Positions 1 to 11,988 of a DNA stretch of 64,000 bases are shown here, piece after piece; positions within the stretch are counted from its first letter, which is position 1, and every line of letters starts with the position of its first letter. Origin of the DNA: Nautilus pompilius (taxonomy: Eukaryota; Mollusca; Cephalopoda; Nautilida; Nautilidae); assembly GCA_018389105.1 (NCBI GenBank), contig JACATO010000999.1:620001-684000 (forward strand), written 5' to 3'. The notes below the pieces were generated by a model. That model had not been told where the DNA came from. It did not search any database and was given only the letters and a program-made list of their open reading frames with translations. Position numbers and translations under genes: made by a program.

Positions 1-295
1 TCGTCCCAGACGGATCTCTAACTCAAAAGCACAGGAATTTATGTAGCACTATTATCTCCAAGAACGATAGAGGCTTGTTCCTAATGACTTCATTTAGAAA
101 TTTAAATAATAATTGGAAAGTAAACGTTTGTACTTTAAATGTCATGTGAAGATATCCTTTTGATTCTCTATGTCAGTCACTGAAGATAGGTAAAGATGAC
201 TCTTGGAAATCATGTGATTAGTCTATCGAAAGAAAACATGCGTTTTTCCACTTCCGTTGATTTGAGTTATCTGCTCCTAGTGGTCGTGTGCCGCC
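1..295. other. No recognised feature
   Basis: AT-rich sequence at the window edge. No exon, repeat or RNA gene could be supported here. Confidence 0.5.
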
Positions 296-452
296 CCCAG
301 GAACAAGTTGGGAGAATAGTTCGGCCCTTTGAAGGGCTCATCCTTAGAACGTCGTTGGAGACTCGCTTCGACCTAAATCGAGTCGGTACCGACCGGGATT
401 CGAACTACCGTAGCAAGTCCATTATCCTAACTGCCGGACTTTCGCGCGCCGT
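296..452 (-). repeat. tRNA-derived SINE-like repeat
   Basis: On the - strand this stretch begins like a tRNA, with a region resembling the polymerase III A box (AGTCCGGCAGTTAGGAT). About 30 nt later comes a near-consensus B box (GTTCGAATCCCGG), followed by a non-tRNA body. The head aligns by eye with the + strand repeat at about 4496, so it looks like an interspersed SINE family and not a functional tRNA. There is no closed acceptor stem. Both ends are approximate. Confidence 0.5.
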
Positions 453-915
453 TAAAATGAGATTTTTAAAGCTGGAAATTTATCGTTTTATGCGGTGAAA
501 AAATAATCTGATATATTTTTTAATGAAATCTCCAGCGTGACAAGGTAAATAGCGTTTAAGAAATAACCGATCGTTCAGGAAAACAACCCTAATGTTAAAT
601 ACAGCTCGTTCCAAACTCAATAGCAAGAATGGTAGAACCTTTTATGGCGTCGGACGAAGACCGTCTGCCAGCTACAGCGGCATCGTTAGAACAAAGAGCA
701 ACTTCCGGGGTTATGTACCTAACGTCGGCGATTGTAACCTCTAATTGTGACGTCGACGGCGAATCAAACAACCTCACGCGCATCTCCGCAATTCTCCTTC
801 AGACCGAAGTGAGGAGGGAAAATTTCCAATTTTACTCTTCTTCGCCGCTCATATTCATGCATTCTCAGACCTCCTGTTAAATCGTAATCGCCTACGGTGT
901 CGAACATCACGAAGA
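453..915. other. 5' flank of first RING-CH gene
   Basis: GC-richer flank upstream of the start codon at 916. Short open frames occur on both strands but none resembles a known protein. No TATA box was recognised. It probably holds the promoter and 5' UTR of the downstream gene. Confidence 0.4.
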
Positions 916-1800
916 ATGATGGAATCGGTGCAGAAGCCCAAACCTTGCGGAACGGAGGTGGTCCACGAAAGGGCCAGGTTTCCGGGCGTGGTGGCGAGCA
1001 GCAGGGAGTCCCGGACCTGCTGGATATGCTTCGAGGGCGAGGGCGAGAATTCGGCCAAAAAATGGACCAAACCCTGTCGGTGCAAAGGCACCATGAAGTG
1101 GGTTCACAACGACTGTCTTCTGCGGTGGATCGACAAAAAGCAAGAGGACGATCCGGCCGAAGAGGTGGCCTGTCCGGCCTGCAGAACCACATACGTGGTC
1201 ATTTCTGGCAAACGCGGAAGGATACTGTCCTGCGTTGAAAATCTAAAAAAGATGGTGTTCAGGTGCTGCCCCTATTTGCTGTCTCTCTTTGTCATGTGTA
1301 CTCTTTATTGTCTCTCTCTGGTGTACGGCCACTCTACCGTGACGCTTATATGCGGAATCGAAAAAAGTGTCGAAATGTTTGAGGAAACCAATCCAATGTG
1401 GCTGCCGTTCGCGCTTCCTCTGATCCCGGTGATGTTGATCGGGTTCAGGTTGCTCCGATGGGAAGACTACGTGTTACACTTGTGGCTGAGGTATTCGAGG
1501 CTCTCCGGAGTGAACTACTCAGTTCCACACACCTACGCCAGGATACCCATACGTGACCTGTCCTTGCTGGCCATATTTCCCGATTTTATCATGCTGATGT
1601 CTGAGGCTCTTTTTCTTCCCAGCATCGGTGTAGCAACGGGCAACATCCTGTTTAGCTCCCTTCAGTCGCGACTGAAGCGCGCTCTACTGGGATGTGTCGC
1701 CTACACCGCGCTGAAGGGAACGATACAGATCTACTACAAGCGTCAGCTTTTCGTACAGCAAAGTGACAGAACGGTTAGAAACTTCGATGATCTGAGTTAG
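916..1800 (+). CDS. MARCHF5-like RING-CH E3 ubiquitin ligase, paralogue 1 (intronless)
   Basis: Predicted 294-aa membrane E3 ubiquitin ligase. A RING-CH (C4HC3) domain spans about residues 35-89, with ligands C35, C38, C54, C56, H64, C67, C86 and C89, all present. A membrane region follows, with hydrophobic segments near 117-137, 161-180, 226-246 and 256-273. The motif WEDYVLHLW (about 182-190) and the KGxxxxYYK segment near the C terminus match vertebrate MARCHF5 (278 aa), an outer mitochondrial membrane ligase acting on fission factors. The mitochondrial location here is inferred from family membership. The reading frame is a single exon. Two adjacent ATGs (916 and 919) are possible starts; I use the first. 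Two similar intronless genes lie downstream on the same strand. The exact substrate is unknown, and orthology to MARCHF5 rather than a divergent paralogue is uncertain. Confidence 0.9.
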   Translation: MMESVQKPKPCGTEVVHERARFPGVVASSRESRTCWICFEGEGENSAKKWTKPCRCKGTMKWVHNDCLLRWIDKKQEDDPAEEVACPACRTTYVVISGKRGRILSCVENLKKMVFRCCPYLLSLFVMCTLYCLSLVYGHSTVTLICGIEKSVEMFEETNPMWLPFALPLIPVMLIGFRLLRWEDYVLHLWLRYSRLSGVNYSVPHTYARIPIRDLSLLAIFPDFIMLMSEALFLPSIGVATGNILFSSLQSRLKRALLGCVAYTALKGTIQIYYKRQLFVQQSDRTVRNFDDLS

Positions 1801-2045
1801 CATGCGATCGGTTCTGCCACCGACATCTCCGGCGACGCGATCCAGACAAAAGTCATACAGGAACCGTGGGGTGGGGGGAACGAAAACGCAGTAGCTCTCC
1901 CCACCACTGTGAGTTCATGCGTAAAAATATATGTAAATAAGGAACAAAAGTACCCAACAAAGGAGCTGTTTTCATTTTTATCATTTAGAAAAGAATACAA
2001 GGCATTCCAACAGGCAGAGACAAAGTTCTGTGAAATGTTTTTCGC

Positions 2046-2051
2046 AATAAA
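2046..2051 (+). terminator. Poly(A) signal AATAAA
   Basis: A canonical AATAAA about 245 bases past the stop codon of the first RING-CH gene. It is a plausible 3' end signal, judged from sequence and position only. Confidence 0.45.
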
Positions 2052-3479
2052 AGCAATTTTTGACACAAATGAATATTCGGAAAATATAACATTGACAGGG
2101 TTCACACTGTCGAAAGTATGTTATATGGAATAAGATCTCGCGTTACTAAGTAAAGTTATTTAAAGTCCGTCCGCGTGTGGATGATGTTTACCGGCCGGAG
2201 TCTGTTCTTGTTTCGGTTCTGGTCCAAACCGGCACGGGCCACAGTCTGCGACATAGGGTTAAAGAAGAAATGAATTTACGGTGTCTCAGAGGGATCCTAC
2301 CCTACGATACAAAGGCTCGAACCTTCGGCAACTCAGATGAACGGTACCGTGCAAAACGAAAAAGCAGAGGTCACGTGTTTTCATGGAGGGGCAAAAATGT
2401 CGGGGATGCAGCCATTTAAGACAAAGCAATTAATTAGTTGCGATAAACCCGAGAGAAGCGTCATTCTAACTAAATAATCTAAAAGATAAGATTCCTTCGC
2501 TGGTCGCCACGGCGACGGAAATGATCACGAGCGAAGGAAAGCGGGGGTCACTTCCGGTTAGAGAGATGACGACGTTTTTTGTGCTTAACTAAGCCATAAC
2601 GCACCCCAAAAGTGTTCAGCAGTCCCCCTTTTTAAAAGACCGGAAGGAGACAGGTATTTCGAGCCGCTAAGAGAAGAAAACTACTAGTGAGGAAGGAAAG
2701 TTGTACGGATCTTTGGTCTTCGAGCCGGAAGGAAGCTGTTCACTTGCGAAAGACCGCGTCCGGGAAATGTCGTCTGCGCAGAGACCCGTACTTCGAGATG
2801 TAGCGTTTGCGTGACATCTGAAAGGAGAAGGAATAGATCAATTGTAACGGGTATTAAAACTCCTGAAGGGACGGCGACGCTACACCATCCTAAATGAATA
2901 CCCTGATTTATAAGAAATACGATTAGATTTCCTAACGGTAATTTTTTAATGCACAAAAGTGTCTTCAGCGGGGGGGGGGAGGGTTAAAGAAAGGGCGACT
3001 GCTATATACAGGGAATTATTGTTCCATTATAATTAGCTTTGATGAAATTTTTGAATAAGGATGCTCCATTTGGTGCTAAACTAAATGCGACAGCCTCAGG
3101 TACCGGACAGGCACGAACTCCCCTCTCTCTGGTATCGCCTGACTTAAGGTGTCCACACACAACTGGCCACATGAAAACGATGACCGACATCTCGCTAGAG
3201 CGAGATTTTCTCAAACAGTGAATGTATATATACACTGGCGTCTATAATTATGAGCACACCGGACGAAAACGCTGATGTATGCGTTCGCAATATTTTATTG
3301 CTAATGGAGATATTAACCCAGCTAAGAAACCCATCAGGTGAACCAGGTATCAGAACATAAACTATAGCGCTTTAATCCCTTAAAGATTTTTAAAAATTTT
3401 TTGCCTAATTATGGACCCAGAAACTTATTTCTATGAATGTTACATTTAGTTTATACCGAAAGCATTATGCTGTTGTGTT
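2052..3479. other. Intergenic, no gene seen
   Basis: Mixed-composition sequence with a G10 run near 2970. A B-box-like GGTTCGAGCC occurs on the - strand near 2312-2321 and may be a decayed SINE. On the - strand an AATAAA (about 3292-3297) could belong to the secreted-protein gene that comes from the right, but no connecting exon was found. Confidence 0.4.
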
Positions 3480-4300
3480 CATCTGACGCCATTTCTTACA
3501 TATGAAAAAAATAGCGATTAAAAACAAAATCCAGGATGAATCAAGGGCATCATCTGTTATTGCCTTTCATAAATCTGGCTACTCCCAATGGAAAATTGTA
3601 GAGGAAGTGGTGGGTATTGTGGTGTGCAAACAAGTATTTACCTGGCTAGGGGAGGGGACTTTGAAGCGGAAAAATAGGCTACTGATTCGAAAGCTGACAG
3701 GTAGCCAATTAACGTCTGACCACAATTTATCTTCAGTAATCAGAGCATGGCTAATAAGGGCTGAACTGCCTGGCTAAGCAGCAGCTGTGAGGCCCCGACT
3801 TAGACGTGGTAACGACAAAAAGACACTTGACTGGACTAAGGGAATCAGAACCACACCTCGGAGCAGAGGTGCAGTGGGATAAGAGCAGTGTTCGATGCGT
3901 CTGATTCTAAGTGACGACATCATCTTAGGAAAAAGGACGGACGGAGAAAGTATAAGGGGAAGCTGCTTTCTCACACAGTAAAGCATGGTGGTGCAAATGG
4001 AAGGATGCGGGGTGGTTCTGCAGGTTATTTGGCTGATAGCTTGGTAAAAATTGCTGAGATTCTTGCGAAAGAGAGAGACATCGCAGTGTCTTGCAATTCC
4101 GCCAGGGTGTTGTTTGACGGGCGATGGCTTTATACCGCAACAAGATGGTGATCTGAAGAGCACCGAAAAGATCGGCATGCAACACTCTGCTGGAAAACAA
4201 CAACAAAAAAGGGGGCTTCTTAAAGGCAAGGATTTGACATCTCAGTATGCAGCTCTGAATGCCATTAGACTTGAATGGCGTGAAATAGACTGAGGAGTTC
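3480..4300 (+). pseudogene. Decayed Tc1-like transposase
   Basis: Conceptual translation across frames gives pieces in Tc1-transposase order. A helix-turn-helix-like N terminus (starting at 3502, with SGYSQWKIVEEV) is followed by a KHGGAN-type segment near 3980. Then comes GFIPQQDGD near 4129-4155, which corresponds to the family's FQQDNDPKH catalytic region, and a terminal RLEWREID like the family's NPIELLWRELD. Several stops and frame changes separate these pieces, and the conserved aspartates are partly lost, so it cannot encode an active enzyme. Terminal inverted repeats were not located. Confidence 0.7.
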
Positions 4301-4495
4301 AGAAGGATGGGTCCACGGTATCAGTGGGCTTTCGGACTGCTATACCCTCAAGCGGAACGCGGGTTACTTACGAAGGGAGGTATTTCGAGAGGTCACGGAA
4401 CAGGGCGCCCGAATCGGCAGTTATCCGCATGAAAAAGTTGCTATTTTAATGAAAAAGGGCCTAAACATCACAGTTAATGTTTCGCGTGTTCTGTT

Positions 4496-4680
4496 GGGCG
4501 GCGCGGTAGTCCGGTGGTTAGAGTACTAGGCTGTGAAGGCTATGACCGGCTCGATTTGACGTACCTCTTCAGCACGGTTCCTTCTTGCCCCTATAAATGA
4601 GGAGTTAAGGTAGGGACTTTCGACACACACTTCATTTGTTGACGAAGGCTACGGGAACCCTGGTTAATCCCCTACCTGGC
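4496..4680 (+). repeat. tRNA-derived SINE-like repeat
   Basis: The head reads GGCGCGGTAGTCCGGTGGTTAG, which looks like the 5' part and A box of a tRNA. A weak B box (GGCTCGATTTG) lies about 30 nt on, followed by an unrelated body. It resembles the - strand repeat at 296-452. The right end is a guess. Confidence 0.5.
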
Positions 4681-4810
4681 ATGACTTCCTGCTGAAATGG
4701 AGCCGCGAGCCTGCCCTCCGGGAAGATATCGACGATACCGACAGCGCAGTGTCGATCAGGTGGGGCCCGTGAGCTCCCCCCCCCCCGCGGTTAGTTTCGA
4801 CACCCTGGCG
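4681..4810. other. Short GC-rich spacer
   Basis: Contains a C10 run near 4780. It is the 3' flank of the secreted-protein gene. No poly(A) signal is visible immediately here. Confidence 0.3.
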
Positions 4811-5396
4811 TCAGTTCGGGGTAAGGACCCTGCGGGGACCCGCCGTACGTACGTTTAACTCGCTGATGTCCTGAGCGGTGAGCTTGTTGCCGACCGGCGC
4901 CATATCCGCTACCCTGATCAACATGACGGCCACGCTTAAGGAGCCGCATTCGTCGAAGTTGACCTTGTCTACGTAACACGTGGCCGCGTCTTTCAGGGCG
5001 CTGGAAAACAAAGGGAAAAACAAACAAAAACGGCCTGGCTGCTGAACTACGGTCCGCCGAATCACCACTCGGTAAACCTACGCGCCCACTATCGTTTGAT
5101 CTTTTAAACTTTCTTCTCCCCCCCCTAAACTCACAGAAACATCCAGCTCCTCCGCACCCCCGCTAACACATCACTACTATTAAACAAATAATCAACTAAC
5201 TCTCCCACCCACTTGCCGGTGTTTTGGATACCGCCCTCTTTTTTTTCTTTGCGGACTGATATTCAAAAAAAGAAGTCCGGACTCCAGATAAACAAAAAAC
5301 AGCGACACCGAAACGGTAAAGGTGATGAAGAAAAAAAACAGAGCATTATTAGTATTTTAATATCAGGTATGCATGCTATTATTATTATTATTATTA

Positions 5397-5429
<33 letters not shown>

Positions 5430-8400
5430 ATTACAATTTTGAAATCCACATCTGTGTCGTGTTTCGGTATTTCTCCCCGTCCGTGTTTCACTGTATACCT
5501 TCAATCTGTCCACTGCAATAGAAATCTCCAGAGCTAAATCAAAGAAATCTTTGCCTCTGTCTAAAAATAGAAATAAACAGATTCACTCTTTAGTCTTTTT
5601 TAAAGTTTGTTTCTCGTGTTCACTTGTTTTTATTCCCCAAATTTTAAAGAGTTAGTAAAAACAACAACAACAGTAATAATAGTTACCCATCGGGATTTTC
5701 GTAGATGCTGTTCAGACATAACTCGTCAAAGTTCATTTTGGTGCGCACGCAGCCCGGGTTGACCTCCCCGCCGCCGTGAATAACTGGAAGAGGGAGAGGT
5801 AGGCGAGCGAATAGTCGTTCTATGTGCTGAACCAAGAACTAAAGGCGTCACGTGACTGGGAAAATGCCGTAAAGCGAATTAAAAGCGCCATCTGTTCGGT
5901 GGAATTTTGGGCTAAGTTGAGCACAGTTTGGTTAACCCTAACCCTTCCACGAATGTTCAGCAGCGGTTGGCAGTAGGTCAGAAAAGATTTTAAGAAAGAA
6001 AAGTTACAAAGCAAATAAAACGAACACATTTTAAAAAGAAATTGGTTGGCGAAAGTTGAATAATTCTTGGCGGATTAAAATGCAGAAAATATGGTCTGTT
6101 TTTATTTTTGGTGTAATAAAAACTTTTAAAACAGTTAACAGGCTATTATTGCGTCCTGCTCAAGTGTACGTGATGGAAATGTTTCATGAGCGGGGTGTTT
6201 TGCGTACTGTCGACATGTCAGCATCCTCATGGTGTGGGAGTTCACCAGCTACCAATTTTTTACGTCCATCTGGATGTTGAGACCAGGAGTTTCAATGCGG
6301 GACAGATGTTATCATTACAAATAATTCCTCTACACGAAAAAGGCCAACTCTACGTTCATAATAAATTAATTTCTTCGCTTTTTGTTTTGAAAACTTAAGT
6401 AATTAAGCAGATTTTCAGTGATGAGAACTGGTGATTTACCATCTCGAAATTGACGCTGCACAGACGACAACCTTAGCTTCCGGTCGAGGAAATACGGATT
6501 GGCCGTTGGAATTAGACCTAATGGAGACTGTCAACTTAAAGGAGTCTGCTAATAAACAGACCCAGTGAATTTACCCAGCAACTAAAACACCGTCAATTAC
6601 TTATATCACTGATTTCAAGAAATATTAATACATTTAACCGCTTAACGTCTTTTTTTAAAAATCATGTATCGTACGAGTCGCGACATCATCATCACTTCGG
6701 CAGTGGTACTTTTGCTGCCATACTCGGCGTCGCACCTGGATTCGCCAAAAGAGATGAGTCTCAGGTCCATTCCCGACGATCCGGATTTCCTCATTTCTAA
6801 AGCTCAACGTTGCCTTATCGAGTGGTGGCCATAAAGTAAGAGCTGCCCACAGCAAGAATGTCGGCAAGGAAAGCCTCGTTCTGCAAGAACCGTCGACGAA
6901 AATTTCTCTCCGTGACCCCTCCCCCTATTTGGCACCACCGCAGGGATCTGGGCGCAGTCGTTCCTGCTGTTCTTAAGAGACATCGGGGAACAAGCGCGAA
7001 ACCACAAACTTCCTGCCTCCCTGCTCCGCTTATTCCAGCGACAGCCGCCAAACGATGATCGTAAATGTCTTTTGAATTGTATCAAAACAAATAATTACTA
7101 TTCGATAATATTTACGAAATAAATAGAGAATAAATCTACGCAGCCCCTTTAATGCCTGTCTTGGTAGTTCATGTCCCCTAGAACGTCATCTTTGCTACAC
7201 CCCTACCCCAGAATGAGTAAATTAATCTTCTATTTGTAATCACAGTGTTTTTCTCAGTGGTAGCGTCAGAATTTAATCCACAGAATGTCTTATACTCTGA
7301 AAACTGGACGGTGTTGTGACCGTGTCCAATAAGGTTCTTCATCAGGCGTAACTAAGACTCGAGGGTAGCGTAGTTCAGCTGAATTCCAAGAATCTGTCGC
7401 CTATTTCCGGGACGTTTTCCCAATTCTCGGCGCGACGTGGATGGGTTACGGTGATCGGCGTGGGTTTACAGGAAACAAAAGCGTTAAAATAACACGGAAA
7501 TGAAAGGACAAAAAGAGAGTTAACTACTCACCACTTGTTATTTCCTCTGAGAGATCGTCGCCAGAGCAGAGAAAGCTCGGCTGTTCTATAGAGGAACTGC
7601 AAGGAGCGCAGCGGACAAATCCAGGCACGAGCGTCCTGGAAATAGAAGGCAACACACCTGACTGATGACTGAAGGTGATGCGCTAAGAGACAAACGTGTA
7701 AAATCTTTGGAAAAAAAAAAAAAGGTGCTATAATTTGCCATATCGCCAGCAAAATCGTTAGGCGAGTTCTCGAAGTTAAATCGGTCCACAGGCAGGGTTA
7801 GGGTTAACTTACAAACCGCCCCTGGCTACCCGCAAATAAAAATTAAGGCCACATAAAAGTAATGCATAATGGCCGTATTCTCCATCCCTGCCACAGTCAA
7901 CTCTATACCCACCGAAGGGCTGTTTCTATTCCAAATCATTATTCTATTTAACCTCGTGTGAAAATTGTATGATACTTACCCGCAGTAGTTTTTGAGAAAT
8001 TTGGTGAGGTCGCTATCGGTCATCGATTCGTCTCGAAGAAATCCGATGTCGGTTTGAGCGCTCGATTTCGCGTGGCATTTGCTGTATTCTTTTTGGCACT
8101 TCCCGGCCAGACATACTGAAAAACAACAAATATCCATCGTGTGCGTGAGTTTGAAGGTTTGTCTCGGAAGATTCCAAGAAAACCTTACAAAGGTGTCCCG
8201 TTTTGTCTTCCCCTATCCGGCGTTACGTCTTCTAATGTCTAAGAACTGAAACACCCTGGTTGAGTTAGACGAGAAGAAGGAGCAGCCCTGAAGTCTTCAG
8301 CGGACGGAACCTGTCCTTTTTTAAATGGTTGTACGCCACGAGACACCAGAAACCGAACCTGTGGCGTCTTAGATCTAGGGATTGGAACTGGGGGAACTCC

Positions 8401-9249
8401 CAATACTTAGGGAAGTAACCGAGCCGGAAATCCGAGAACCATGGTGAAGTCTACAGAACGTTAGAATGGGTGGAAAGATCGTCAGCGAAGCGCTTAAGTT
8501 CGAAGGCTGAGAAAGGGCTGGAAGTCCTGCGATGGGGAGATTGCATCGTTGGGTGGCTAGAAAAAAACCTCACAGGAAAAAGCCGAAGACATTACACGCA
8601 CACAAGTATTTAGTAGCAGAAAGTCTCGCGTGAAAAAATACAAAACAAAACGATCACCCAATAGATACCATTTAATTCAGTATCCCGCCAATCTACGGGG
8701 TTAATTCTTCACACAGTGGCCGACACATGTATCCCACTCGGACTCTCGAGAGACTGGTAGCTTTATTCCGCTTACATCCGTTCCACCGTTTTCAATTGTT
8801 TGTCTGTATTACTATTATTTTACTTTCAGTTTATATTAAGTATGGCAACGCGAAAGTCATTCGCAGAAGGACACAGGAAGTCCTTTAAAAGCTCCCTTCC
8901 CTTTCAGATCAGCCATTGATGTGTTGGTCGCTTGACCCTAGATCAGGCCCGATTGTGCTGTTCACTGCATTTTTCGTGATAGGTTTGGCCAGTGACCGTC
9001 GTGACTGACAGAGTGGCGAGAACAGCTCGTGATTATCGTCCGTCCAGGAAGGCAAAACGTTTCGCCCTCTGTCGCCAGCGTTTTTTATGGCAGTTATCTC
9101 CCTTCAGCCGTAGCGCAACCGATATAGAAATAACATTCCTTCACGTAATGTCAGCACTAACAAATTATTTTTTCCACCTGAAGAACCGAAGATAAGTCTG
9201 CATACATACCCGCCACTGTTAGTGCGAAGCAAAAGATTCTAGCAAGCAT
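4811..9249 (-). CDS. Secreted cysteine-rich protein, five or more exons, family not recognised
   Basis: Rebuilt from splice signals. Coding exons on the - strand are 9249-9210, 8115-7980, 7635-7532, 5783-5687 and 5000-4853; every junction has GT-AG ends and keeps the frame. The first exon encodes a hydrophobic signal peptide (MLARIFCFALTVA) that runs into VCLAGKC. The five exons give 175 aa with 11 cysteines. Cleavage after CLA would leave 10, an even number that suits disulfide pairing. The last exon may splice on at AAC|GTACGT (4853), or read through 13 more residues to a stop at 4811; the stated span uses the stop. A 27-kDa-haemolymph-protein-like or other disulfide-rich extracellular fold is possible, but I do not recognise the family. 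Introns of 1.1, 0.3, 1.7 and 0.7 kb contain no other gene I can support. A TATA box lies upstream. Confidence 0.75.
5377..5430. repeat. (ATT)n microsatellite
   Basis: About 18 ATT/TTA units, slightly interrupted, inside the last intron of the secreted-protein gene. Confidence 0.9.
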
Positions 9250-9322
9250 TTTAGCTTCCCGCGATCGGTCTCTGTTCTTGAAGTCCTGAACGGTTACAAT
9301 GGCCGTTTGAGAAGCAGCCGAC

Positions 9323-9329
9323 ATTTATA
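9323..9329 (-). promoter_or_regulatory. TATA box of the secreted-protein gene
   Basis: TATAAAT on the - strand, about 75 nt upstream of the start codon at 9249. This predicts a transcription start near 9295 and a 5' UTR of roughly 45 nt. A TATA promoter suits a highly or conditionally expressed secreted protein. The call rests on sequence and position. Confidence 0.6.
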
Positions 9330-9737
9330 CAGCAAACTTCTTTGATGTTGCTATTTTATTCTGCGGAACCCCCCCCTGCCCCTGAGCTCGCGTTAATTAC
9401 TGTTTAATTGCATTTAATTCTTTTTCTGACGTTTTCAAAGTATGAAAGATAGAATTTGCAATTAGTGAATTATGCACCAGTTATCGACATTTGATCAAGT
9501 TCCTTTACAATCTCCTGCTATCGGAAAGCGGCGACAGACTTTCTAATCTCATGACTCCGTGTCACGAGATCCCACCAAGTTTCGGTTCCTAATCTGTATT
9601 CATTTATGTACCGAATTTACCATAACTTTGAAATTATTGACTGTAAAATACCATTTCTCAAAATAATGTCTCGTTACACAAAATAAATAGACGGGTGTTT
9701 CATAAATGCCAATTAATTACGAGGGATAATTCATCAC
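9330..9737. other. Intergenic, no gene seen
   Basis: AT-rich sequence upstream of the secreted-protein gene, running into the CA-type microsatellite. No feature could be supported. Confidence 0.4.
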
Positions 9738-10100
9738 TACACACACACACATACACACATACACACACATACATGCATACATACATACACACATCTCACA
9801 CACACACACACACACATACATACACCCACACACACACACATACATGCATACATACACACATACAGACACACACAACACACATACATACATACACACTCAT
9901 ATACATTCATACACGCACGCACACACACACACACACACATACACACACACACACACATACATACCCACACACACATACATGCATACATACACACACACAT
10001 ACATACCCACAACAATACATGCATACATACACACATACATACATACATAACACACACACACATACATACATACATACACACTCATATACATTCATACACG

Positions 10101-10146
<46 letters not shown>
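9738..10146. repeat. Compound (CA)n / (ACAT)n microsatellite
   Basis: About 400 bases of CACACA, interrupted by ATACATAC and GCATACAT blocks. A segment near 9892-9950 (ACACTCATATACATTCATACACGC) recurs near 10077-10110, so the tract contains an internal duplication of about 185 bases. Long open frames of Thr/His or Cys/Val across it are artefacts of the repeat. Confidence 0.95.
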
Positions 10147-10149
<3 letters not shown>

Positions 10150-11988
10150 CGACAGAAGACAGACGGTGATAAGTAAGTTAACAGGGAATAGCTTAAATAA
10201 ATATACAGAACCGAACAAATACTTTTCTATATATTTTCAATGTTTTGTTTTCTAAGTTAATTAGATAATAATCCCTGTTATCCCGAGCTGCGTACGAGTC
10301 GGTCGCCCCGAGCTCCCATCACCGATCTCGATAGTTCTCGTGCAGCTGTGGCCCCTGTCACCGAGAGTTCACCGGGGCGAATGGCTCCGTGGCGGAACAA
10401 TACCCCACCCCGCGCGCTCGGCTACAGTGGGTGTGGAGCATCTTAAAACCCCCTTTTCAACCTAGACGACCCCTCCCTTCTCCCTATATGTCGGAAACAT
10501 TAGAAACGCTGCCACCAGACCCTGACACAGGACCCCGAAGACCCAGCGCCAGCCCAGATAATGGCCCCTCCCTCCCTGATGCCGAGGGACTCGACCGTTC
10601 GTCTTCGCTGTTGTTTACCCCGCAACGAGACGGAGCCATTTAAATAACAGCGGGGCTGCATTAACCCTCCATTTTCTAGTGGCTGCGTATATTTAGGGTT
10701 GTTGCGGATACTCGAGACGGTTTACCGTGGAACATCTGTGTAAAGGAAGAAATTCGAACTAAACTTGTACCGGGAATAATTAAATATTTAGTAACTCGTC
10801 ATGATGGGGTTAAAGCCGAGTGACAGCTTTATTAGAAAAAGTAGAACTTTTTATATTCATAATTAATAGCACTAAATCTTTTTAGAAGAAGGAGGCCTGT
10901 TTTTAGTTTCTGTTCTGGCCACCAGAGGGAAGCACCTCGATCAAAAAGTATAAATAAAAACAACAACAACAACAATGCCTCTGTCACGCTCGATTTCATC
11001 CGACAAAAGGTAGGATCTAAAATTGGAGGAAAATTAAGGTGAGAATATTTGATTTGGTACAGACATTTATGGAGTCATTCAATTAACTTATTCTGCAGCT
11101 GTCAGCTTCGGACGGCGACCATTTACTCCAATTTACAACAATTCTATTACCATTTCTTAAAAAAAAAAGACAATAAAATTCCACTATTGGCCTTATTCCT
11201 AAACGTTTTAAATGTCCGATCTGATAATTTCCACTGTTCAGTCTATTCCAAACATTTAGGAACCGAGATCAATCTAGAAATCCGATGCTGAGCCATTATT
11301 AACACATTAATGTCCTTTCTCGAATATCTCCACATTTATGAAGAATGTTCCAGAGGCGGATGAACCAAGGTTTTATTTAACAAAACTAAAACTTAGCTGG
11401 TTTTTTTTTTTAACGTTTGATACTCTGGTTAATTACTCGCCCCCCCCCGTTTGTATCTGAAATCAGGGAAAGCTTCTCGTCCGAGATGCCGGCTAACGAT
11501 TTCTCCGGTTAAACAATAAAAGACATCCACCGAACGAGTAAAATTATTATTTTTAGATTTTCTCTTAACTCAAAATATTATTCAGACTATAAAAAGTAAA
11601 GTAGAGATGCATAAGGAGAGGAAATAAATGGAATTTTAACTATAACTAATGATTTGAGTTTCGCCAAACACAATCGTGGTTTAAATCCCCTCCAATAGAA
11701 GCGGAAGTCTTACGTAGGGTCGCAACGTCGTCTCCATGGCAACGAGTCAACTTTAACCAAATTATGACGTACCACAGATAGGTGTTTGTGTTTGTTTCAT
11801 GTCCAGATTTGCAAGAAAAACAGGAAGACATTTCAGAGAAGCTTCACGTTTCCCCCTCCCCATCCTCCCTCTTCACAGAGAGACCCTTCTTTTTCCAGAA
11901 AACGTTTTCAGTAGTTTCCCTTTCCTCCCCACCACGCAAGTTTTTCTATTTTCGCGTCGTCGTGTTCCCAGAGCAGTCGCTTGCAGAG
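10147..11988. other. Intergenic region upstream of RING-CH gene 2
   Basis: Contains a GC-rich block at about 10280-10660 with an 84-codon proline-rich open frame (10389-10643) that matches nothing I know and is probably not coding. The rest is AT-rich. The frame of the next gene stays open upstream of 11989 back to an ATG at 11782. That extension is low-complexity and unlike the family, so I treat it as 5' UTR. Confidence 0.4.

Noticed and set aside
360-450. Functional tRNA gene on the - strand
   Set aside because: A- and B-box-like motifs are present, but the acceptor and D stems do not close and the sequence continues into a SINE-like body.
9695-10255. Long open frames over the CA-type microsatellite (Thr/His-rich on +, Cys/Val-rich on -)
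   Set aside because: They result only from the repeat period; no start context, splice sites or family similarity.
10389-10643. 84-codon proline-rich open frame
   Set aside because: Low-complexity composition, no homology recognised, and no splice or promoter support.
11782-11988. N-terminal extension of RING-CH gene 2 from the upstream ATG
   Set aside because: The 69 extra residues are Ser/Pro/Phe-rich and unlike the family. The ATG at 11989 gives the normal length.
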